Source: Clostridium sp. CAG:169
GTDB lineage: Bacteria; Bacillota; Clostridia; Oscillospirales; Ruminococcaceae
Direction: 5' to 3'
Assembly: GCA_000435195.1 (NCBI GenBank)
Contig: FR880268.1
Location: 1 to 31,403, forward strand
DNA length: 31,403 nt
In this document: in pieces, positions 23,416 through 30,602 of the stretch
Numbering within the stretch: position 1 is the stretch's first letter
Layout: each line of letters begins with the position of its first letter
Position numbers and translations under genes: made by a program
The notes under the pieces: generated by a model
What the model saw: only the letters and a program-made list of their open reading frames with translations
Database searches by the model: none
Told to the model about the DNA's origin: nothing

Positions 23416-25440
23416 ATGAAAAAAACAGCATCCAGAATTCTGGCACTGGCGCTGACAGCATCCCTCATCCTGAGCGGCTGCGGTTCGACCGGCACAGGAG
23501 AAAACACACAGGCAAATAACGAAAAACCGGCTTCCGGCGAGAGCAGTGCTGAAAAACCGGCAGAGGAAGAAAAGACCGAAGAGGTTGCACAGGGCGAAGC
23601 AATCACCGACCTTGTTATTTCCAAGATTGCAACCTCCGAACTTTCCACCTTCAACCTGCTCAATTCGGAAACATCCGCTGACTCTCAGTATCTGACCAAC
23701 CTCTGGGATGGTCTGCTGGAGGTCAACTCCTACGGTGAGCTGGTTCCGGCAATTGCAGAGGAGTGGGGAACCGAAGACGGCGGTCTGACCTGGACCTTCC
23801 ATCTGCGTGACAATGCAGCATGGGTGGATGTCAACGGCAATGAAAAAGCAAAATGTGTTTCGCAGGACTTTTTGACTGCAATGGAGTGGATTCTGAACTT
23901 CCATAAAAATGATTCTGCCAACACCTCGATGCCGATGGAGATGATTGAGGGCGCTACCGAATATTATGAATATACCAAGAGCCTGAGCGCAGAAGAGGCT
24001 TATGCACTCAATGCGGGAGAAGGCTCCAAATTCCGCGAGATGGTCAAGATTGAAACGCCTGACGAGCATACTCTGGTTTACCATTGCTCGACTGCAAAAC
24101 CATACTTTGATACCGTAGCGGCTTACGGATGTCTGTATCCGTTGGCACAGGGCTTGGTGGATGAGCTGGGCGTAGACGGAATCAAGTCGATGAACAACGA
24201 AAATATGTGGTACAACGGCTGCTACACCATGACCTCCTATATTCAGGGCAATGAAAAGATCCTGACCAAGAATCCGCTGTACTGGGATACCGATTGCACC
24301 CGCTTTGAGACAGTCACTATCAAGATGGTAGAATCCAGCGACGTGGCATACCAGCTGTATCAGTCCGGCGAAATCGACGAGGTGGGTCTGACCGAGAGCA
24401 ATATCAAGACCATCAGCGGCGATGAGAGCAATCCATACCACGACAAGATGATTGAGTGGCCGAACGATTTCCGTTCCTATCAGTTCCACTTCAACTATGA
24501 TAAACGCAAGGAAGACGGCACACCGGACACCAACTGGAACAATGCCATCGCAAACGAGGCATTCCGTCTGGCTTGGTACTACGGTCTGGATTTGACCCCT
24601 TCCTTCAGCAGAACCAATGCCATCAACCCGCTCAGCTGCGAAAATAACTTCTACTCGATGCCGGGTCTGTTGTACACCTCCGACGGCACCGACTACACCG
24701 AGCTGGTTAGACAGGAATTGGGTCTGCCGCAGGAAAATGGGGAAACACCGGTCAGATTGGATGCTGACAAAGCAGCTCAGTACAAAAAACAGGCGATGGA
24801 AGAGCTGAGCGCCATCGGTGTCACCTTCCCGGTCGGCATTGACTACTACATCTCCGGCTCCAACCAGGCAGCTCTGGACAGCGCAAACGTTTTGGCACAG
24901 GCTCTTTCGAACAGCTTGGGTGATGACTTTGTACAGTTGAACATCAAAACCTATGTTTCCAGCGCACGGAAAGAGATCTATGAGCCAAAGCTTCAGTCGA
25001 TCAACATCTCCGGCTGGGGTGCAGACTACGGTGATCCACTCAACTACATCGGTCAGGAAACCTATGGCAACGACAGTGCATACTACACAAGAAGTCTGTC
25101 TAATGTAAATGATTTGGAAGAAAATGAGAATAACAAAGCTCTGCTGGATGCCTATAAGGAATTCAGCTCGCTGGTTGAGCAGGCAGATGCCATCCACGAT
25201 GATTTGGATGCACGTTACAAAGCCTTTGCAAAAGCAGAAGCATATATGATTCAGCACGCTCTGACCGTTCCAAACTATTACAATATTGGTTGGATGCTGA
25301 CCAAAGTCAACCCATACAGCAAGATGAAGGCAATGTATGGTATCCAGAACAACAAGATGAAGAATTGGGAGACCAACGCAGACGGCTATACTGCCGAGCA
25401 GGTAGCTGCCTTGAAGGAAGCACACGAAAGCGGAAAATAA
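23416..25440 (+). CDS. OppA-like solute-binding lipoprotein, copy 2
   Basis: This 674-residue SBP_bac_5 lipoprotein has the signal MKKTASRILALALTA ending in LSGC with C22, then an acidic, low-complexity linker rich in E, K and P to about residue 70. Then come the family segments FHLRDNAAWVDV, NGCYTMTSYIQGNEK and GWGADYGDP (D537-P541). In its N-terminal part it is closest to copy 1 (STFNLLNS and LGENG-like stretches), while part of its C-terminal half is almost identical at DNA level to copies 3 or 4. The start chosen is ATG 23416 after AAGGAGG; the frame is open upstream to a GTG-like codon with no ribosome site. It is monocistronic, with its own promoter and terminator. Confidence 0.93.
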   Translation: MKKTASRILALALTASLILSGCGSTGTGENTQANNEKPASGESSAEKPAEEEKTEEVAQGEAITDLVISKIATSELSTFNLLNSETSADSQYLTNLWDGLLEVNSYGELVPAIAEEWGTEDGGLTWTFHLRDNAAWVDVNGNEKAKCVSQDFLTAMEWILNFHKNDSANTSMPMEMIEGATEYYEYTKSLSAEEAYALNAGEGSKFREMVKIETPDEHTLVYHCSTAKPYFDTVAAYGCLYPLAQGLVDELGVDGIKSMNNENMWYNGCYTMTSYIQGNEKILTKNPLYWDTDCTRFETVTIKMVESSDVAYQLYQSGEIDEVGLTESNIKTISGDESNPYHDKMIEWPNDFRSYQFHFNYDKRKEDGTPDTNWNNAIANEAFRLAWYYGLDLTPSFSRTNAINPLSCENNFYSMPGLLYTSDGTDYTELVRQELGLPQENGETPVRLDADKAAQYKKQAMEELSAIGVTFPVGIDYYISGSNQAALDSANVLAQALSNSLGDDFVQLNIKTYVSSARKEIYEPKLQSINISGWGADYGDPLNYIGQETYGNDSAYYTRSLSNVNDLEENENNKALLDAYKEFSSLVEQADAIHDDLDARYKAFAKAEAYMIQHALTVPNYYNIGWMLTKVNPYSKMKAMYGIQNNKMKNWETNADGYTAEQVAALKEAHESGK

Positions 25441-25458
25441 TTTGTCTGGAATTACTGC

Positions 25459-25493
25459 AAAAAAGGCACAGAGGATTTCTCTGTGCCTTTTTT
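25459..25493 (+). terminator. Terminator of SBP2
   Basis: A perfect 15-bp stem (25459-25473 with 25479-25493) with A6 on the left and T6 on the right, loop GATTT. Confidence 0.95.
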
Positions 25494-25621
25494 ACTTTAT
25501 ATTTTTGTGTAAAAATATGAAATGAGAAGACTTTCTTTTATAAAAATGATGAATAAAGTGTGTAAAAATACGTGAATATCATCAAAGAAAATCAATAAAA
25601 ATGGGGAAATATCGATTATAG

Positions 25622-25637
25622 TGATAATATTTTATCA
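25622..25637. promoter_or_regulatory. Palindrome upstream of the SBP3 promoter
   Basis: TGATAATATTTTATCA has perfect 6-base inverted halves around TATT and lies about 47 bases upstream of the -35 of SBP3. It could be a regulator site, though such palindromes also arise easily in AT-rich DNA. Confidence 0.25.
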
Positions 25638-25684
25638 ATTATAACAAGTTTTATGCAAAGAATCAGAAAAATAAATAGTTAATA

Positions 25685-25713
25685 TTGACAAGTGATGAAA
25701 AATTTGCTATTAT
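25685..25713 (+). promoter_or_regulatory. Promoter of SBP3
   Basis: TTGACA (25685-25690), a 17-base spacer and TATTAT (25708-25713). AT-rich sequence upstream of the -35 may act as an UP element. AGTGCTTTAATTAAG at 25743-25757, just downstream, resembles the SBP1 upstream operator at 12 of 15 bases. Confidence 0.88.
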
Positions 25714-25766
25714 GTATTTAAATTAAAGTAAACGATATATTAAGTGCTTTAATTAAGAAAAAAGAG

Positions 25767-25805
25767 TCGGTATTCTGCACCGGATTGCATGGACAGATAT
25801 ACCGA
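25767..25805 (+). promoter_or_regulatory. Leader stem abutting the SBP3 ribosome binding site
   Basis: TCGGTAT (25767-25773) pairs with ATACCGA (25799-25805). The right arm shares its last base with the AAGGAGG site (25805-25811), so folding would sit directly against the ribosome site. Confidence 0.35.
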
Positions 25806-25818
25806 AGGAGGTAACACA

Positions 25819-27846
25819 ATGAAAAAAACATTGTCCAGACTTCTTGCTGTCGCTTTGACCGCTTCTCTTGTATTGAGCGGTTGTGGGGGAACAGGAACAA
25901 CTGAAAACAGCGGCACAGAAGAGAAAAAAGAGAACAACGAAACACAGCAGCCTGCAGAAGACAAGAAGGAAGAAAACAAAGAAGCAGCTGCAAGCTCCGG
26001 CGAGGAGATTAAGGATTTGGTTATCTCCAGATTGGCGACCAGAGAATTGCAGACCTTTAATATTCTGTACAGCCAGATGGCAGCAGACTTTGAAAACCTG
26101 TGTAACCTGACCGACCCTCTGCTGGAGCTGAACTCCTACGGTGAGCTGGCACCATGTGTTGCAAAAGAATGGGGAACCGAAGATGGCGGTCTGACCTGGA
26201 CCTTCAACCTGCGTGACAATGTAAAATGGGTTGACGTCAATGGCAACGAAAAAGCAGATTGTACCGCACAGGACTTCCTGACCGGTCTGGAGTGGGTACT
26301 CAACTTCCATAAGAACGACTCCTCCAACACTTCCATGCCGATCGAAATGATCAAAGGTGCAGAAGAGTATTATGAATACACCAAGACCCTGAGCAAGGAA
26401 GAGGCAGATGCTCTTACCGCAGGCGAAGGCTCCAAATTCCGTGAAATGGTCGGCGCTGAGGCAAAGGATGACTACACGCTGGTTTACACCTGTGTTGAGC
26501 CAAAACCATACTTTGACACCGTTGCTACCTATGCTTGTATGTATCCAATGGCACAGGGCATGGTTGATGAGCTGGGCGGTCCAGATGCAGTCAGAGCCAT
26601 GAACAACGAAAATATGTGGTACAACGGCTGCTACACCATGACCTCCTATGTACAGAACAACGAAAAGATGTTCACCAAGAACCCACTGTACTGGGATACC
26701 GAGTGCAAACTGTTCGATACCGTCAACGTTAGACTGGTAGAGTCCAACGACGTTGCATTCCAGCTGTATCAGTCCGGTGAAATTGATGAAGTTGCCCTGA
26801 CCGAGAGCAACCTGAAGACCATCAGTAGCAACGAAAACAACGAATATTATAACTACCTGGTAGAGAAACCGGCAGACAAATATTCCTACCAGATTCACTT
26901 CAACTTTGATAAGTACAATGAAGACGGTACAAAGGACGACAACTGGAATACCGCAATCGCAAACGAGGCATTCCGTCTGTCTTGGTACTATGGTCTGAAC
27001 CTGTCTGAATATTACAAGAGATTCAATGCAATCAATCCAATGAGCTGTGAAAACGAATGCTTCACTATGAAGGGTCTGGTTTACACTTCCGACGGCACCG
27101 ACTATACCGAACTGGTTAAGAAAGAACTGGGTCTGCCGGAGATGGACGGCGAAAAGATGGTCAGACTGGATGCTGACAAAGCAGCTCAGTACAAGAAACA
27201 GGCGATGGAAGAGCTCTCCGCTCTGGGCGTTACCTTCCCGGTAGGCGTTGATTACTACATCTCTGCTTCTAACCAGACTGCTCTGGACAGCGCAACTGTA
27301 TTTGGTCAGGCTCTCTCCAGCAGCTTGGGCGATGACTTTGTAAAACTGAATATCAAGACCTACGTTTCCAGTGAGCGTAAAGAAGTATTTGACCCGAAAC
27401 ATCACTCGATCACCATCCGTGGTTGGGGTGCTGACTACGGTGACCCACAGAACTACCTGGGTCAGCAGATGTACGGCTACGACAACGCATTCTACTCCAC
27501 CGGCTACAACTACATCGTTGACGTTCCAGAGACCGAAGCAACCAAAGACCTGCTCAACTGCTACAAAGAGTTCACTAAACTGGTAGAAGAAGCTAACACC
27601 ATCTATGATGATATTGATGCTCGTTATGCAGCTTATGCAAAAGCAGAAGCATACCTCATCCAGCATGGTATGGTTATTCCGGCATACTACAACGTTCCTT
27701 ACTGCCTGACCAAGATCAATGTATACAGCAAGATGAACGCTATGTTCGGTAGCCAGAATGAAAAGATGAAGAACTGGGAAACCAATGCAAACGGTTACAC
27801 CACCGAAGAGATGGAAGCAATCGTTGCAGAGCACAACAAAAAGTAA
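25819..27846 (+). CDS. OppA-like solute-binding lipoprotein, copy 3
   Basis: This 675-residue SBP_bac_5 lipoprotein has a signal ending in LSGC with C22 and a very polar linker (E, K, N, Q-rich, about 25-65). Family segments are TFNLRDNVKWVDV, NGCYTMTSYVQNNEK and GWGADYGDP (D539-P543). It differs from its neighbours in the usual YISGSNQ motif, which here is YISASNQ, and in the segment after DYGDP, so ligand choice may differ. Codon use is strongly biased (GGT, CTG, AAC, GTT), more so than in copy 1, suggesting high expression. ATG 25819 follows AAGGAGG; the upstream in-frame ATG 25789 would place charged residues before the signal peptide and lacks a site. Confidence 0.93.
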   Translation: MKKTLSRLLAVALTASLVLSGCGGTGTTENSGTEEKKENNETQQPAEDKKEENKEAAASSGEEIKDLVISRLATRELQTFNILYSQMAADFENLCNLTDPLLELNSYGELAPCVAKEWGTEDGGLTWTFNLRDNVKWVDVNGNEKADCTAQDFLTGLEWVLNFHKNDSSNTSMPIEMIKGAEEYYEYTKTLSKEEADALTAGEGSKFREMVGAEAKDDYTLVYTCVEPKPYFDTVATYACMYPMAQGMVDELGGPDAVRAMNNENMWYNGCYTMTSYVQNNEKMFTKNPLYWDTECKLFDTVNVRLVESNDVAFQLYQSGEIDEVALTESNLKTISSNENNEYYNYLVEKPADKYSYQIHFNFDKYNEDGTKDDNWNTAIANEAFRLSWYYGLNLSEYYKRFNAINPMSCENECFTMKGLVYTSDGTDYTELVKKELGLPEMDGEKMVRLDADKAAQYKKQAMEELSALGVTFPVGVDYYISASNQTALDSATVFGQALSSSLGDDFVKLNIKTYVSSERKEVFDPKHHSITIRGWGADYGDPQNYLGQQMYGYDNAFYSTGYNYIVDVPETEATKDLLNCYKEFTKLVEEANTIYDDIDARYAAYAKAEAYLIQHGMVIPAYYNVPYCLTKINVYSKMNAMFGSQNEKMKNWETNANGYTTEEMEAIVAEHNKK

Positions 27847-27871
27847 TCACACTTTCAATAGGAAATCCTCC

Positions 27872-27905
27872 AAAAAAGGGGCAGCAGAGTTGCTGTCCCT
27901 TTTTT
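27872..27905 (+). terminator. Terminator of SBP3
   Basis: AAAAAAGGGGCAGCA (27872-27886) pairs with TGCTGTCCCTTTTTT across a GAGT loop, with one G-U pair. Confidence 0.93.
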
Positions 27906-28066
27906 GTCGTGTTTATTAAGAAAATATGAATAAAAACAGATGTGGAATCTTGTATAGATTGGAAGGATAAGAAAATAGGAGTAAGGATACACTTTAAAAT
28001 CTATTGTCGATTTGACATATTTTAGCAGATAAAAGTGATAAAAACGACAAAATTGCTATAAAAATA

Positions 28067-28095
28067 TTGAAATTATAAATAGTTTTTGGTATTAT
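28067..28095 (+). promoter_or_regulatory. Promoter of SBP4
   Basis: TTGAAA (28067-28072), a 17-base spacer and TATTAT (28090-28095). A TTGACA at 28012-28017 has only a weak GTGATA at the right distance and is less likely. Nothing else was recognised between the SBP3 terminator and 28011. Confidence 0.75.
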
Positions 28096-28107
28096 ATACC
28101 TCGGAAG

Positions 28108-28170
28108 ATAAAGTAAATATTTTACTTTATTCAAGTTTCTGCTGTTACCAAGGCGGGAAACCAACAGCAG
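28108..28170 (+). promoter_or_regulatory. Leader hairpins of SBP4
   Basis: A perfect 10-bp stem ATAAAGTAAA/TTTACTTTAT (28108-28117 with 28121-28130) lies at the start of the leader. It is followed by CTGCTGTT/AACAGCAG (28139-28146 with 28163-28170). The leader then runs to the GAAGGAGG before the gene. Confidence 0.4.
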
Positions 28171-28208
28171 ACTGAACAAGCTTTTTTAGAAAGCTGAAGG
28201 AGGACAAT

Positions 28209-30239
28209 ATGAAAAAGAGAGTATCCAAACTGCTGGCTTTGGCACTGACAGCAACGATGCTGCTGAGTGCTTGCGGCAACAACTCCGGTGAAACTGCTCA
28301 GACAGAAAAAGCGGAGGAAGGAAAAGAATCGACCGAACAGACCACTGAAAAGACGGAAGAAGGTAAAAAGGACAAAGCAGAAGCTTCTGCGGACGAAATC
28401 AAGGACCTGGTCATCGCAAGACTGGCAACCCGTGAAATCGAAAGCTTCAACATCCTGTACAGCCAGACCTTTAGTGATTTTGAAAATCTGACCAACCTGA
28501 CCGATCCTCTGCTGGAGGTAGACACCCATGGTAAACTGGTTGCTTGCCTGGCAGATGAATGGGGAACAGAAGACAACGGTCTGAACTGGAAGTTCCACAT
28601 CCGCGACGGCGTTAAATGGGTAGACATGAACGCAAACGAAAAAGCAGATGTCACCTCCTATGACTTTGCTACCGGTATGGAGTGGGTACTCAACTTCCAT
28701 AAGAACGATTCCTCCCACACCTCTCAGCCAATCGAGCTGATTGCAGGCGCAAAGGAATACTATGAATACACCAAATCCCTGAGCAAGGAAGAGGCTTATG
28801 CACTGACTGCCGACGAAAATTCCAAGTTCCAGGAGATGGTAGGCATCAAGACACCGGATGCAAGCACCATCGTGTACACCTGCAACGGTGAAAAGCCGTA
28901 TTTTGACTCTCTGGCTACCTGGGCAGGTATGTACCCAATGTCACAGGCAATGGTCGATGAACTGGGCGTAGACGGCGTCAAGGGCATGAACAACGAGACC
29001 ATGTGGTACAACGGTTGCTATACCATGACTTCCTACATCCAGGGCAACGAAAAAATCTTCACCAAAAACCCAACCTACTGGGATACCGATTGCAAGCTGT
29101 TTGACACCGTTACCGTAAGAATGGTAGAGTCCAACGACGTTGCATATCAGCTGTATCAGTCCGGCGAGATTGATTCCGCCAGTCTGACCGAAAGCAACCT
29201 GAATACCATCTACAACGACGAGAGCAACCCATACCACGATTACCTGACCGAGGTTCCTGCGGACAAGTACTCCTACCAGACCCGCTTCAACTACAACAAG
29301 AAGAATGAAGACGGCACACCGGACACCAACTGGAATCTGGCAGCAGCAAATGAAGCTTTCCGTCTGTCCTGGTACTACGGATTGGATTTGACCGAATACT
29401 TCAAACGCTCCAACTCTCTGGACCCACTCAGCTGTGAAAATGAATATTACAGCATGAAGGGCTTTATCTACACCTCCGACGGCACCGACTACACCGAGCT
29501 GGTTAGACAGGAACTGGGTCTGCCGGAGCTCAATGGTGAAAAGATGGTAAGACTGGATGCTGACAAAGCTGCTCAGTACAAACAGCAGGCAATCGAGGAG
29601 CTCAGCGCCATCGGCGTTACCTTCCCGGTCAGCGTTGACTATTACATCTCCGGCTCCAACCAGACCGCTCTGGACAGCGCGAACGTTCTCAAACAGGTAT
29701 TCTCCAACAGCCTGGGCGATGACTATGTCACTTTGAACATCAAGACCTACGTTTCCAGCGGTACACAGGAGGTTTATGTACCAAGCCTGCATTCGATTAC
29801 CGTTGGCTTTGGCTGGGGCGCAGACTTCGGTGACCCACAGAACTACCTGGTTCAGGAAGCATACGGTTACGACAACGCTTACTACTCCAACAGCTACACC
29901 AAGATTAACGAGGTTGAGGAAAACGAAAACACCAAAGCGCTGCTGGATAGCTACAAGGAATTTACCAGACTGATGGAAGAAGCAGATGCCATCAAGGACG
30001 ATATGGATGCCCGTTATGCAGCATTTGCAAAAGCAGAAGCATATCTGATTCAGCACGGTCTGTCCCTGCCACAGAGCTACACCTCCGGCTGGACCCTGAC
30101 CAAGATCAATCCATACAGCAAGATGAATGCGGTATTCGGCTGCCAGAACGACAAGATGAAGAACTGGGAAACCAACGCAAACGGTTACACCAGCGAAGAG
30201 ATGAAGGCACTGGAAGAAGCATACAATGCAGAAAAATAA
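28209..30239 (+). CDS. OppA-like solute-binding lipoprotein, copy 4
   Basis: This 676-residue SBP_bac_5 lipoprotein has a signal ending in LSAC with C22 and a linker rich in E, K and T. Family segments are FHIRDGVKWVDM, NGCYTMTSYIQGNEK and GWGADFGDP, with F540 replacing the tyrosine of copies 1-3. It is closest to copy 5: 27 consecutive residues from ADEW to VDMN are identical, and 38 consecutive bases (28572-28609 and 30948-30985) are identical. Another 45-base block (29469-29513) is identical to copy 2 (24673-24717). Codon use is biased as in copy 3. ATG 28209 follows AAGGAGG. It is monocistronic. Confidence 0.93.
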   Translation: MKKRVSKLLALALTATMLLSACGNNSGETAQTEKAEEGKESTEQTTEKTEEGKKDKAEASADEIKDLVIARLATREIESFNILYSQTFSDFENLTNLTDPLLEVDTHGKLVACLADEWGTEDNGLNWKFHIRDGVKWVDMNANEKADVTSYDFATGMEWVLNFHKNDSSHTSQPIELIAGAKEYYEYTKSLSKEEAYALTADENSKFQEMVGIKTPDASTIVYTCNGEKPYFDSLATWAGMYPMSQAMVDELGVDGVKGMNNETMWYNGCYTMTSYIQGNEKIFTKNPTYWDTDCKLFDTVTVRMVESNDVAYQLYQSGEIDSASLTESNLNTIYNDESNPYHDYLTEVPADKYSYQTRFNYNKKNEDGTPDTNWNLAAANEAFRLSWYYGLDLTEYFKRSNSLDPLSCENEYYSMKGFIYTSDGTDYTELVRQELGLPELNGEKMVRLDADKAAQYKQQAIEELSAIGVTFPVSVDYYISGSNQTALDSANVLKQVFSNSLGDDYVTLNIKTYVSSGTQEVYVPSLHSITVGFGWGADFGDPQNYLVQEAYGYDNAYYSNSYTKINEVEENENTKALLDSYKEFTRLMEEADAIKDDMDARYAAFAKAEAYLIQHGLSLPQSYTSGWTLTKINPYSKMNAVFGCQNDKMKNWETNANGYTSEEMKALEEAYNAEK

Positions 30240-30250
30240 GCAGTTCAATG

Positions 30251-30289
30251 AAAAAGAGGAGCGATGCAGGAGCATCGCTCCTCTTTTTT
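30251..30289 (+). terminator. Terminator of SBP4
   Basis: A perfect 17-bp stem AAAAAGAGGAGCGATGC (30251-30267) with its complement after an AGGA loop, ending in TTTTTT. Confidence 0.96.
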
Positions 30290-30437
30290 GCATAGAATAC
30301 AGAGAAGAGATATTTTAGTTTAGGTAAAAATATGGATCCGGCAACTGAAAAAATAGTTATAAAAATCACATAATTATAAGAATACACAATCAATATATAT
30401 GAAAATTGTTTATATTATGGAAAATATATAGTAATGA

Positions 30438-30466
30438 TTGACAAGAAGAAAAAAGTCTGTTATTAT
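30438..30466 (+). promoter_or_regulatory. Promoter of SBP5
   Basis: TTGACA (30438-30443), a 17-base spacer and TATTAT (30461-30466). The 10-base sequence GGATCCGGCA occurs at 30334-30343 and again at 30529-30538, on either side of the promoter. No gene is supported between 30290 and 30570. Confidence 0.88.
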
Positions 30467-30602
30467 AAAGCAAAAGTTATACTTATTTTGAAATATCTTT
30501 TAAAATTTTAAATGTTGTTTGAGAGGCGGGATCCGGCACAAGTGGTAAACAGGAGGGTCTTGCTATTGATATGAGATCGCAGATCGAAGGAGGAACAACC
30601 AT

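Noticed and set aside
25660..25690. CodY-like box before copy 3
   Set aside because: The AT-rich sequence gives partial matches to the CodY consensus, but no site with a convincing match was found at any of the five promoters.
25753..27834. Very long open frames on the minus strand opposite the binding-protein genes, and similar ones opposite the ATPases, glyA and the tetra-rhodanese
   Set aside because: They mirror the codon pattern of strongly biased real genes, have no ribosome sites or promoters of their own, and read as low-quality protein without recognisable motifs. The plus-strand frames have clear domains.
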